Origin: Daldinia sp. FL1419
Lineage: Eukaryota; Ascomycota; Sordariomycetes; Xylariales; Hypoxylaceae
NCBI GenBank assembly: GCA_025201765.1
Contig: MU623479.1
Location: 26,401-90,400, forward strand
Direction: 5' to 3'
DNA length: 64,000 bases
Notes under the pieces: model-generated
Told to the model about the DNA's origin: nothing
The model's input: only the letters and a program-made list of their open reading frames with translations
Databases searched by the model: none
Shown here: positions 11,014-24,338 of the stretch, piece by piece
Layout: each line of letters starts with the position of its first letter
Numbering within the stretch: the first letter of the stretch is position 1
Program-made: the position numbers and the translations under genes

Positions 11014-12508
11014 ATCAATACGTGTAAAGTTGCTGGACAGACTAGGAGTGATGATGGCATTTGCGTAATATCATGGATTGGGTATAACTATAGAATGACA
11101 AAACTATAGCAGCACATCGCATAGTCTTATAAACTGCACCTCATCCTCATTTTACGATGAATGAGTTGATGGCTGATGCCACGTATTGTTAAGAGGGTTG
11201 AGTAAGGGTAAAATAAAATCGTATATAATATCGCCTCCGAGCCCGACATGGTGAATCCGACACGTCGCCGATAGTCGTAAGTTTAGTTATGCCATGTAAA
11301 TGAGTTGATATGCGCTCGTCACGTCGTAGTCAAGCTACCACGTAACATATCTTGTACAAGATGATCTTCAAAAGGATATATAGCGGCCTGTTGGCTTAGA
11401 TATAGTTGCAACTCGTTGCATTCTTAATTGAGTCGTGGCTTGCATAACTGAAATCGCTCGGCGACGACAGCATAGCGCTCGGAGATTGTGACATATTTTA
11501 GTAGCCATCAACTCACCAATAGGAACACCGAAGTAGCCTTTCCCTTTCTTCCGTCCTCTTACAAGATGAGGAGAGAAAAGTAGATAGAAGTTCTATCATA
11601 GAACGCCCTCACGTGAGAAAAGACTGGGTTCTTGTTCATAAACCCAACAGTCTGGGTTCCGTGACAAACGAAGCTAATTGAAGATAGTATATTGAGATTC
11701 AATAGTAATAGCTGGAATAATGATACCGTCGCACCCCCTCTTAGTAGTATTATTACGATTTCATTGGATACTAACTAGGGTTGGCGATGTCGGATAGGCT
11801 ATGATCGTTTGGCTAGGTACTAGGTTAGCTAAATGCGACGTTCCTTACAATTTACTAATAAATATACAAATGAAGATATATATTTGCGGTTGCTCGTAAA
11901 ATGTCATAGGACGGGTGTATTCATCCAGCTGGTGATTGATTCGATGCAGACGCTTGGCGAGAAATAGAAAATTTTTCGACTGACCATAAGCGGGCCTAAG
12001 ATGCTTCAACTAGTTCGAAAGGCATACGGCTCATAGGATAGCCTGCAGAAATTGATTAACCTTAGCCAGACTGCCAGACTTACTAACTGCAGGGTTTGTA
12101 GTGGATTAAGGAGAATTAAGAGAAAAAAAGAAATCCTTGGCGCGTTTATATGGAGAACCCAATAAATGAAATGCTTTAAGACGCGTAAAGTGGCTTTTGG
12201 GGGGGGTTTGGTTTTTTTTTCTCTATTCTGTCTTCTCTTCTGCAGGTTCTCTTGAAATGCTTACGTTAGGCTCCTTTTTCACACGGGCCAGACAAGGTCT
12301 TGGTTTGGGACCTGTCTCGTAAGCATGATTTAAACTTGCGGATCCTACTGTTAGAAAGCTGGCACGAGCTGCAGAGTTGCATGAGTAAGTAGTGGGAGTG
12401 AGTGGGAGTGCAAGTGGGCTGCATAGTGCAATTAACGCGACCACAACGCCAGCCGGGGGCGGGGGCCGGCCCCCCGCCCCACCGCAGCCCCCACAACCCG
12501 CGGGCCGG

Positions 12509-12518
12509 NNNNNNNNNN
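12509..12518. other. Assembly gap (10 N) with low-complexity flanks
   Basis: Ten N bases mark a scaffold join of unknown true size. The left flank is very GC-rich (CCGGGGGC-type sequence). The right flank holds a T-run (12525-12538) and a 21-base C-run (12604-12624) followed by A-runs. These flanks look unreliable, so sequence between about 12.2 and 12.65 kb should be treated with caution. Confidence 0.95.
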
Positions 12519-12603
12519 GTGGCTTTTTTTTTTTTTTATTTTGTGGGTGTTTGGGGGTTTGAATTGGGTGTTCATTGTTAATTTACCGCTACCAAACCCA
12601 AAA

Positions 12604-12634
<31 letters not shown>

Positions 12635-15600
12635 ACGCCAACACAACGCGTGTGGAGAAAGACACTTTTGCCTCCGAGGGGCTGGGTAGACAGAAACCAT
12701 CTCGTCATCGTGTATCTCATTACCCCACTATAAGCTTCGGTCATGTAGGCTCATGTAGACTCCTGCAGGCTCGATATTTGGTAGAGTCCATTATACTAAC
12801 CTAGTATAAAGCGTAGTATTTAGTATTTACAGTATTATGTAGGAACTACGGTCTTGATATGTAACGTCTAAGCTCTTCCCGGGAATCCCTCATCCCTGGT
12901 CACACCATGGAGAGTCTAGGGGACAATTGCTGCATGTGATATATACATCTTATGTATAGCTATTCGGAACGCCGTATCGGGATTATTATTATATAGGCAG
13001 GTAGGTATGTACAAGTATATACGAAACCGTTGTTGATGACCTTGGTTCGCCTATCCATCCATGTTACAAGAGGTTATTTATCTATAAATTTCCCCGCATA
13101 ATTGGGGCAAGCACCGACGATAATTCCTATTCTCGAGGGTGAGGATCAGAGATCCCGTATACTTATGAGCAATCCCTTGATAATGCTACTTAGACTACTA
13201 TTATCGTTGAGGTAATCACGCTACAAAAGAGGGGGCGTATACGGTAAGAAGGGGAGCTAAGGGCGACAACGTACAGAAGCAAAGTCAGTTCACATAGGTA
13301 ATGAATGAAAAAAAAAAAAAAAACGGGCCGGTTCCATTCTTCGGGGTTAGTAGAGAGCGAGAAGTAGCTGAAATAGTAGTTGCCGATTATTCTTGTGGGC
13401 AATGTAAAAAGAGAGCCATGAATAGACGTATCTAGGTGCTAGGTTGCGATTTCGGTTGGATGATTCTTCGGTGGCTTGCTAAATCGCGATAACCCTTCCA
13501 TCGGCATATTATCGAACCATCATCGACATAGCAGAACCAATTAGTGAATCCACAATCCGAGAAGCTTAAAGCTGTCCGTGTCACCAGTTGATGAGAGCAG
13601 TACGTAATTCGGGATTCATGAATGAGCGTGAGCCGACTTAGCCTAGGGTTTCCCCGGACTTGGAGTGCCTTTAGGTTTTGGCTAACTTAGATTTATCATG
13701 AGATCCAGACGCGTGCCGAAACTAGCGCGTCTTTTTTTTTCCCTCCTCGAATCTCGCGTTATCCTGGTTAAGGGCATATCTAACAGGACGATCTTACCGG
13801 CTAATCGTTCAATGGGGAGCTTCAGTTTCGCCAAGAACTCGCAATATTTGAAAACACTGTTTGTTCAATTAATAAGTGGAAACAAAGAAAGATCAAGAAT
13901 AACGACGAGCTTTGGATTGCTAATTGACTCGTAATCTTCTAGGTTAGCTAGGTTCGTCATTTGATCGTATAGGGCTTAAAGACTAGTCCATGCTAAAGAA
14001 ACTACGCTTCTTGTATATTGCTTCATTATTGATCGAAGCCATCATTATTAGCAGTATTAGGTTTTTCTGATGGATACATTAAATGCAAGGTACCTATTTG
14101 GTTTAAACCCTTGAAAGCAATATGTATAATACCGAGATGATGGTATCATTATCAATGATTAGCAAACGTTTAGCTGGAATAAGGAAAGAAAAACACAGTA
14201 CACTGGGTAGCAGGCTGAGCAGCAAGCATGATACGATAGGCTTTGGCGGATGCACGGGGGGTATGGGACTGCGCTGTGTTCTGTAAGCGCTTAGGGATAG
14301 CCTGCCTTGCAGTCATGCTTGCCTGCGAGTAACATCATCAGATTAGAGCAAAGCACATAGGATGCAACGCCGGTAGGCAAGAACGGAATAAGTTTATCAG
14401 GCAGATGTTGTTTGTCATCTAATCAGAGCGACACCAATACGCGTCTCTTTGAAACATACAACGACTGTTCCGCAGATGCGAATTAGACGGATGACTCGTG
14501 GGTTTTGCACGTATCCAATCCGGGCTGTCCTTGTCACTCACGAGACTTTGCATGCTTCGTAGCTAAGATCTGATCTGCGATATTGCCAAATCATATCTGC
14601 CCGTTGCCGTTGGGCATTGGTTGGTGGAAATTGGCCATGTCTCTGGAAGGATTCCGTGGTATCTAAGAGCTCTGAACGAAAGGACCGGAAGGGTTAGGTA
14701 TAGTGTAAGGGTATATATTGTTGATAATGGAGATGTGCCCACCCAACAACTTTTTCCATGTTACAGTATCCTTGACTATCGCTGATCGTTTGTAACAAAC
14801 GGTTCGCCATTGGAAGGTTGACGAAGAGGTGCACGAAAAGACTCACCTTTCGTAATAAGATGATATAAGACAATAAAAGTAAAAAACAAATAAAAAATTA
14901 AGAATAAAAATAGAAACCAATGCGGGTGTAACTAACGGAAAATACGACATATGATTACTTAGGTATTAAGGATACTAATTAAGGACATTAAGCAGACAGA
15001 AATTGGTAACAAGTACTTTGCACAATGTTACACTAGGACCAAAAAGGATTCTGTATTATTGGGTAAACCGTAATAAAAAGAAAATATAAAAAATAGGTCG
15101 CATTAGATCGTTTTTATTGCGTTCCACAGTTCCATCCCGGCGGAATCACCAGCCTCATTGCGGCTTGACCCGAAAAACGGGCTAGGGCTTCTAGATCATC
15201 CATCGAAGCATTGTGTAACAATTAAAGTTGTATGACTGTTGAATTCCGTCCTTATTGCTAATTATTGCAAGTATGTGCGCATTGCTATCGCCCCTGTTGG
15301 CGCGTACTATTACTACTTATCTACTATCCTATCTGCTACCCTAGGTATTTCCCAAGCGGTCTGAGCAGTATTGGTTTAAACCATGTCGTAACGGTCATGT
15401 TGCATCCTTCACCGATTCCGAGGTAATATCGGGAAGTAAGGATAACCTTACGACAGTGCACAGTTATCAGAAACATTTACTAGATCTAATTTGGTCCCCT
15501 AAATGCATGGTACCTACGCCAGCCCCCTACCTCACCCTCGTTTTTTTAAGAACGAAAAAAAAGGTATCGGCAGCGTTACTAGAGTTTGATCCAGACCCTT

Positions 15601-16718
15601 TACTACCACATGATCGCGGTAAGGCCGGTTCCCGAGAATTTTACTGCAAGCGTTGTCGACCAGGAAACCGGAGAGACTATCTCGTTACACCCGTAGTAAA
15701 GAGGATCCGTTGGTAAGAAAAATAGCACCCAACGTACCGAGCCTATAGATGGATGGTCCCGCGGCCCGCTTCATGACTAAAGTACTAGCTTAAAGAGGCT
15801 CTAGGTAACTGATTCAGTCTTTCCTCTCGTGGGCCCTCGGTCCTTTGTAAAAAGTTTGCATCGCGTTAGCGGAGCCCATTAGATAATCTGTCACTCGGAC
15901 CCATACTCCTAAATTTTCTATACCGGAGCTTGGAGGGGTATTTGAAGAGTCTAGCATTAGTAGCTCTATAACTAATGGTGGATGTTGCGTTTTTTCGGCG
16001 TGGAACAGGTCCGTTTCGCTATGCTGCGTACTCTATGATGGCATGAGGGGACGACCTAGGCCACGAGGTAAGACTGACATAGTTGGCTGCGGAATCCGAG
16101 AAGGACGCAGAGTGACTATGTATGACGGCGCATTCGATCATACATACTATGTAGTATGATAGTTTGTAAGTATGTCTAGTACGGAAGCGGGCGCGTGGGT
16201 ATAAGCATGAGGCTAAAATAAGAGACAGCAAAGCGGACAACTTATTATTTCGTTAATAGTAACTAGTTTTAGATCTAAGAATCTTGTCTTGGTTCCTCAC
16301 CGCTGGAACCGAATCGGACGCATTATAAACACCGACATACTGTTGTAGAGTTGTCCGAAAAGAACGTTGTCATAATTCAGAAGCAGGAGGGCCCAGTTGA
16401 AAAATAAAAATAAAAAATAAGCCAATTGCGTCTTTCGAAATCATATAAATTTGCATTTTCAGTCCCGCTAGTTTGCTGACCTGCATGGATTCCTTGCGGT
16501 CTCTAAGGTCTATCGGGTATATCGAGCTTTCGGTCAAGGGTCCATACGATAGACCGGATGGCTCGCTGACCTTTTTTACTCCAGCTATTAATATATACTA
16601 CCTGTTAAGGTTCGGGGCTAGGGAGAAAAATAGAGTTATACCTGTGGTATGTAAACATGTAAAATTAATTCAATGTACAAGTACGTCATTTTCAAATTTC
16701 TGCAAATATACGGATCCG

Positions 16719-16738
16719 TAGGTAGGTAGGTAGGTATT
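16719..16738. repeat. (TAGG)n microsatellite
   Basis: Four to five consecutive GTAG/TAGG units occur in the gene desert. The same tetranucleotide recurs at 33445 as CCTA units and in degenerate form near 44330 and 53900, so it is a common simple repeat of this genome. Confidence 0.8.
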
Positions 16739-18879
16739 TAGGTACTTATTACAATGAGTTACATAAGTAGGAGTACATGCAGATATGTAAGCTCGCTTGT
16801 TACTCGCGTGGAGGATGCATCAATGCCAATGCATAACTGCGGACCTTAGCTAAAAGAACATTGAAAGCGCTAATGACGAACGCGATGTATGTATAGCGCA
16901 CAGTGCGTACCGGCGTTTGCGGTAAGGCTGAGCTAGATCGACGACGGGTGGGGGGTTCCTTCCGAAAGACAAACTCGTTTTTACTAACTAACTATGAGGT
17001 ACGTATAAGTCCGTAGGCAGTTCTATGCTAGTTATGCCTGTTGTACCTGGAGATAATGAATGCCTTCCCCCTTTGGCAACCTTTAATCTTCAAATCCCTC
17101 GATAGTACCTATACACCCAAGATTAGAGGTGCTAGTTATAGGACTCATTCCTGTTTAACCCCCCCTGCACTTATATGCGAAGGCCTCCTAAGACCGTAGG
17201 CGGAAATAATGCCAGAAGCAAGTAAGAACTAGCTTTGCGCTTATGTTGTGCCAACTTCCCGATTAGGCAATACACCCTTGGGTGTGGCTTGCGCTCTTGT
17301 GGCGTCAATGTCTTCCGCTGCATACATGAATGTACGTGATGCGTCTTAGACGGAAAGTTATATGGGATTTAAAATGATTTAATGCGGTTGCTTGGAAATA
17401 TTTACATACTAATTTTCACTATTTTGAAAACTCATCTGATCTTGCTGTCAAAGAATATATCCTTTAGGGAATTGAATTTCTACATCGCGCAGCTAAGATG
17501 GAGGGGGAAGGATACCCATGAGTTTCAAAAAATCGTCTTTCCTAAAGCTCGATTGGTGTTCGGCTTGTTTTCCACATTTGCGAACAATCTGGATTGCCTA
17601 AGACTGTTTACGTATGTCCTGTATTAGAACACATACATAAGGTATTCCGTAGCTCTTCTAGGTAGGCAGAGTGACGTTGGGTATGATTGGTTGGCTGATC
17701 TATAGCAGGCTCATCCCACCATCCCTCTCTTTTGAAAAGTGAGGGACATGCACGGTTTCTTGCCGATAAGAGAAAGTGATATTCGAGATATCGTCTCGGA
17801 TAAGAAGCGAAGACGAAAAAGGAATAAACTGATGAAATACGTTGAACTATCGAAGTCGGCACACATAATTACAACACCCTTAGAGAAATAAGCGGCGTCT
17901 TTTTGCTTACTATGTTGTAGTACCTAACTAACCTAACAGAATGCTATCAAAAAAAGTGCCTAACGCAGCAAATTATATAATAAAGGATTTCTATACAATA
18001 ATATTTAAAATAAAGTTTCAAAAAATATCTTAATAAAAGACAAAACTTCAAAGTTATTTATATATTTTTTTCCTAAATTATAGGATAAGATTTGATTAGG
18101 ATATGGCAATAGGAAGGTGAGTTGTGTGTTAAGAGAATCGGCACTTATTTTGACGCGATTCTGCCTAGGTGGTGCACATAAGTTGTGGTAAGATGTGATC
18201 CGGGCCACGCTAAAAGGTAGCAAGGCAGAGTGTCGGCGGATGCTATATGCCTCCCGTCTTTGGCCGTGCACTGCTACAACCACTGATACTAAACTGCAAA
18301 ATTCCATTATCTGGTGACACATACAGACCTTTGCTCTAACTTCTATGGGATCAAGCGCTATTCGTATTATTTGCGTTGATCAGTACTGTATAAATTCAAT
18401 CATAATGTTCGCCTTCTAATATTGAAGCGAGAAAGTATTGCTTGATGCGACATGAAGCAAGGGCTAGAATGATAAGGCAACAGCTTGGCTGAAAACTTGT
18501 ATGGATTGTACCCCCGACCCTATTATATTCATAGGTATGTACTTTAGTTTGTCAGAATAGGAATACTAATGCCCCATTGAAACTTAGTGCAATAGGACCC
18601 ATTGTAGCCGACGACCGTTTTGGCGGTCCTTGGAAATTACCGGTACTGATCGAGGCACATTAGCGTCTGTTGAGTTACGGACTTATAGGGCGAGCTTTTA
18701 ATTCATCCAAAATGTCGGTGCCCTATCCTTGGCCTGTCCTGTCTACTATGTAGAGAGGCGCACGCATTAAGCCGAAGACAGACACTAAGACTTGTGATAT
18801 CGTCATAATATCATCTGTTCTATGTAACAAACCTTTCGTTCTCCACGTCTCTTATTACCGCATACACGGAGACCGGGAC

Positions 18880-19360
18880 TCATGTGGGGACAATAGTCCC
18901 GTATCGCAGCACCATGATTGAACGATATAATATGAAAGGCCTCGGCCGGTACACCATCAAGATGAAGCAAGATGAAGTTGAACAGGATTGGCTAGGTAGA
19001 GCCTGGAATCGGTGGGATGAGCAATGAGCTGTCCCACGGGGTGCGGGAGTACAACAGCTGTAGAAGCAATCAATAAACCCAATCATGCCCCAGACCTTTC
19101 AGCCAACCAGCAACCCACCACGCCGGTATCATGGTTTTCATCCTCTACTGGGCCGGTTCTTTGGGACGCCGTCTCTTGTTGCATGCCATATCTCTCTTAT
19201 TCGAGCACTTCGAAATGGCTATCTTCCCCATGGCTTGTCAACGTCGCGATTTTTGTTTCTACGGCCCCTCGATCGGTCTGTGAGAGGCTTTCTACTATTG
19301 TATGTTGGCGGCCGTCGATAGCCTGCTTGGCTCCACGGCCTGTTCGCAATGAGAGTTAGA
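18880..19360. other. GC-richer island, possible gene relic
   Basis: About 480 bp stands out from the AT-rich surroundings by higher GC. It carries overlapping 70-110-codon open frames on both strands, including one from an ATG at 19024 (+) of 111 codons. None has a recognisable domain, and the minus strand shows hydrophobic stretches interrupted by stops. It may be an eroded membrane-protein gene or chance. Confidence 0.3.
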
Positions 19361-21743
19361 ACGCGATGATCTGACACGGTCAGACCATTAAACACGCCTG
19401 CATAGTATACATATACAAATTGTCACGGCGGTAGTCCAATAGCCCTTGTACTAACATACACAGTATGTAGGTCTATAAACCTAGTCACCAAGACGGAATA
19501 ACAAGTCGATGGAACCAGAAGGTGTGTTCTGCGTAACAAGAGTACTTTGGGGTAAGGTGAAGCGCAGCAAGCCTAGTACGGATTGACGTGATGATGGGAG
19601 CCGGACGCAATAGGGGCTAGGATCCATTACACATTACACGCATGATAAATTGATTTTCCAAGGTCGTGTAATACCGCGTCGGGAAATCTTGATTGGTTAA
19701 GGGGCTATTGACGATTTGGTTTGGTCGGCGCGACATATGCCTTGTATTTTTGCAGATTTTCATGGGCTGAAATAGCGACACTAGCCCAAACCGATGAGAA
19801 TCCCTGTTTAAGTCTCCGTTGTGGTTCTACTATGTATGCGAACAGGCGCAGGATTTATTTTCGAGATTAGGAATTAAGAATAGTTAAGGGGTGATGAAAC
19901 GGGACCGTATTCTATGTATATTACTGTGCCACAGGGATCGTACGCATGGTAATTGTCCCCTTTTTTACATTGGGTACTTATTAAAAGCAATAGATAGTGT
20001 TATTAACTAGCCTTAATTACTAGAAGAACATGATCGGACGATTTAACGATGGCAGGCGTAAATTTTGAACACGTTTTTGGTGTGCATTAGCAATTATTAG
20101 CATTGCTGCTTACCAGGGCAGGGCGGATCTACTTTTACTGGTCGCATTCCTAAAGACAGATCTGCAGTAACTAATCGTTGTGAAAGCAAAGTATCGTGTA
20201 TGCCGTATTCCTTACTCAAGGCTGTAAAATTAGTTATTAGGTCTCTCATATGTCAACCGAGGAACGAAAATACTACCCAGGTATGCCCCTCGTAGTTGAG
20301 TCCAGTAGATCCATGACCCTACACTCCTTCAGCTTGAAGCGAAACCAAGCCCTCATTGGCAGTGACTTAACACCCTTTGAACAATGATACAAAAATGGTC
20401 AGTAACTTACGTTTTTCAAGGGTTTTATCGCGTTAAAGTAGCGTTAAAGGTCCGGTATTAAACAATAACACGGAAGAATCCCTCTTAGGGTCAAAGCACG
20501 CATAAACACAGTGTGATTTCAATCTGGATTGCGGGACATTCCGCTATCTCATCATTTCCATTTTGAATGGAACTGCATCTATCGCGCTCAGTCCTTCGTA
20601 GAATCTTCTTACTGTGACGCCTTGATAACTATTTAAACATGTACAGTTCGGAGTACTGTACGTTTGTAGTGGGCGGATTTCATCGACTGTGTATCGATTG
20701 TATCAAATGTAAAACCTACATGCACCAAATAATTAGACCTAACAAAATACAAGCTTGCACCTTGAGGATTGGGGTGGAGTATCGCATCCCATGACATACG
20801 AAGATTCGCGCGCCCTGGTCATAATAGAATAATTCCAAGATGTTCATTCGACGATACTTATTAGCAAGCCTATTTTACATATGTAGGTAGCTATTTAGTG
20901 CTGTATATTATTGGCTTCCGTTTAGTTTCCATCAACGAAAGAGATGGTCGATTAAACGGCTAACTGCCCTAAAAGAATGGCATTACGTGCATACGCCTAT
21001 CAAATCTCGAATTCCGGGATTTGGAAAGTTACAATGCATTATGCACACAAAGGCGTGTATGTGTACGGTCTGCATCGAACGGGCCCCTACGAAACAAACA
21101 AATATACATAAACAGACTAGTTACTCGCGATAAGAAGAAAAAAGTTTTGATTCAGTAGGCCCCTTATGTATACGTACCGAGGTAGGCAAGTATCACATCG
21201 CATATATATACATATGTACGTAAGAAATAGGATCAAGTTATCGTACCTAAAGAGAGAAAGAGGCTCAAACAAAGTTGGATCAAACTTATAGTGCATACAT
21301 ATACCTATTTTATCGCCATCTTACCATATGAGTCAACCATGTAAGGCTAGTACCACAAGACAAATAGCCAACCAAAGTCTCGTTTATAACTGTCTTTAAA
21401 TCCCTAGTAATATGTAACCCGCATAATAAGCTGTAACTAGTCAAACATTGAACTTCTAGTTTTCTATATGCATATTTCAGTCTGTTATTAGATTCGATAT
21501 CCCGATAGCCAACTACCTATATACGTCTATACAGTAACACCCGTAGGAGGCCATACCGTCCACTTTCGCGTACACCTCCAAGGCAGCCTCCCATCTCGAC
21601 AAAATCGTCAGCAACCAAATTCATTGGGTGCTGCAAATAAGCGGTCTGATATTAAGCAGCAATCAGCAGAGCTTGTTTACTGGTTGTCAAACCACTATAG
21701 CCCAAGAAAAATAGACAGCTTGGGTTTCGCAACGAAAAAAAAA

Positions 21744-21771
21744 AGTCAATAGTCAATAGTCAATAGTCAAT
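21744..21771. repeat. Heptamer tandem repeat (AGTCAAT)x4
   Basis: Four perfect AGTCAAT units follow a 10-base A-run, with a diverged fifth unit (AGCCAAC) immediately after. It is a simple-sequence repeat with no gene nearby. Confidence 0.9.
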
Positions 21772-22340
21772 AGCCAACTTGCCTACCTAGACAGCTGTAG
21801 TTCAAACCCTTTTACTAATAAGTCAGATTTGTGTAAATGTATGGATAGGTATCCGTACGCTAACATTAGATGCACCTACCTCAAGAAATAATCCAATTGA
21901 TACCACACGTAAAAATACACACTTTGCATGTACACCGTCCCCATTGCATGGCCTCCCCGGCTTCAGATCAAGGAATAAGGTTGGGACTTTGCATGTGTAC
22001 ATTAACTAGTATAAATCATGTACTACTAATGTAGGAAATCTGCTTGCTGCTCACGGATTACAAGGTCCATAGTTGCTAAGAAAAGGGTGTGCGAGGTGCA
22101 GCAGCGGCAGCAGCAGGCTGCGTCAAGGAAAGAGTAAGAGCACGGAGAAACTGGTAAATTTGTAAGGGAAAATCGAACTAGAAAGATACAAAAGGTCTAC
22201 TGGGGGAGACGCGAGTAAGCTGGGAGAAAGTACCTCTGCGATACCTGCGAGGCGGCCGCAACCAACCCTTTAGCCAACCTTTAGTAGATTCTCGAAGCTG
22301 ATAGGCTGTCGCGAGCGCGGTGTACCTTGCTAGGCTCATC

Positions 22341-24338
22341 CTGGACCCCCCGGTTTGTTTCCTACTAAAGCCCTGGGCCCTGTAAAACTTGGTATACTTA
22401 CCACTGTACCTGTGGATTTTATTACTGGTGCTTTTTTCTCTCTCGCAGCGGTTTCTACTTTTTACGTGGATGCTCTGACCCGCGCTGGGTCCGATGTCTT
22501 AAAAGTACCTGTTAAACCAATCCATCTCTTCCAATCCTTTTTCATCTCCTCCATCCTCCTCCAACTTGAGGCCATCTCCTAACTCTCTCCTTCCTTTCCT
22601 CGTCCTCTTTCATCCGATCCATTCATTTCCTCCTCCACGACACTTATCCTTACTTATTATCTCCTTGTCCATTCCAAGGAGGAAAGGAGGAGAGAGAAAT
22701 CCCGGGCCTTTTACGGCAGCGCAAGACGAACAGGGTAGGGCCGAGATAATCGAGATTTCAATAGCAGAAGAGAGGGAAAGACGCAAGTCACATAGATGAA
22801 GAGAGAAGCCAAAAAAAATTAGGGTTTTTGCTTTACAACTTCGAGATAATTTTATCTTCAGAAAATCCTTCCAGGTAATAACCAATATTTCTGGAATTCG
22901 AATTCCTCTAGGTCCTTTCTTATCTGACCAGGAATTTCCCTCTCAATTACCACCAAAACCCTCCCTACCTCGAAAAAAAAAAAACCCTTCATCCCGTCCA
23001 TCAGCCCCCATCTTCTCCTTCTTTTAACATCCGTTAAGACGGTTCGACTCCCTCCTTCCCATCCTGCTCTTCATTCCTCAACCGAGCACCCTTCATCTCC
23101 CTCCGCTCAATTAGATCGTCCCCAAGGAGAATAGTCCTGTCTAGCTTGCTGGGCAGATACAAGGCAATTCGAATCTCCCAATTCCTCCTTCGTGCCAACG
23201 ATATCAGGAATCTGACTCTGGCTCATCACAATTACTCCAGAAGAATATCGGTATTAGACTCCACACCGAGTCTGCTACTGACTCGAGGATCTCATTCACG
23301 AGCCCTACATGAACCCAGTCGCTCGACTATAATCCATTAGAAGCGTGCAAGTGCAAAGGTACGTTTATTTGAGAGAAAAAACAGATAGCATTTATTTTAT
23401 CCCCTCAAAGGCAGAAGGGGGAGTAAAAAACAAGGAGTATTTCGCGAAAAAAAAAATTTTGACACTCGAGACTCATATTCTGATATTGTCTCCCTCCCTG
23501 CGCAGGTACATACCGACGGTCCACCTACACTGTAGTGTTCCAACGGTGTACTCGAACACTCACGCACGCTTCAAATTCGTCGTCGAGCAGAAAACGCTTG
23601 CCTTTCGTGGGACTCGTTAACTCGCTGTTCCCACCAAATTCATTCAGGAATCACCTAATTTCCTGTGATTAATCGTGGCGGTAAGGGAGACCCTTCTTCA
23701 GCGAAATTATAACACAGACCAACGTCATTTTGTATGCACGTATGCTGCATTAAATACTCCATCGAGGATCAATTGCCTGCCAGACGTTTTGCTGCGTGCC
23801 AGGAACAGATCCCCACACATTGTCCCTCGAATCAGAATGCTTGGTGTTCTGCCCCTGATCGTGTGGTTCCAGAAGACCGTGCCCTGTTCCGCCTGGCCTG
23901 GTCTTGGTCCATTATGTCTCTCCTTGTTCTCAATTGGGTTATTGGTTTCTTGCGCTAATACTTTTCCACTCCAGAGCTTTTTACCTCGACATCTCTTTTA
24001 ACGGCCGCATTTCCGGTCCTCTTTCACCTCACCATTTCACCGTCTTTCGGCAGCCATTCGGCCACAGTCATTCCTTAATTTTTTTCGTCTTTTTAACTGC
24101 GTACAGTTCATCACGCTCATTAATATAGTAATAATCGTGTCGTTCGTCTAGTCGGAATAATACACTCTTTCGAATTTCCCCTTTGCGACGACCAATCTAA
24201 TAATTCACTCTTTCCACTGCATCAGCAATCAAGATTCCTGGAGAACCTAATCGTCACTCTTTTCAAGATCACGTCCCATTATTGGACCTACCCAGCGATA
24301 TCTCTAACGCAGTTTGTACTCGAATCAATTCAATCATA
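22341..24338 (+). promoter_or_regulatory. Long pyrimidine-rich upstream/leader region of the cyclin gene
   Basis: Two kilobases upstream of the cyclin ATG are markedly CT-rich on the plus strand, for example 22510-22680, 22920-23100 and 24000-24260. Several upstream ATGs with short frames occur. Long leaders with upstream frames are known for fungal G1 cyclins, so this probably contains the promoter plus a long 5' UTR, possibly with a spliced leader. The transcription start cannot be placed. Confidence 0.4.

Larger units (their letters stand above)
11014..22340. other. 11-kb gene-poor, AT-rich region
   Basis: This is the largest region without a recognisable gene. Open frames are all short, most lack family signatures, and TA-rich words and stop codons are frequent on both strands. 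It may be an AT-rich compartment or old RIP-mutated repeat sequence, but I cannot recognise a transposon protein or terminal repeats. Contents noted separately are an assembly gap with flanking homopolymers, a GC-richer island at 18.9-19.4 kb and small tandem repeats. Positions 22.0-22.3 kb include a short CAG/CGG-rich patch (22098-22121). Confidence 0.6.
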
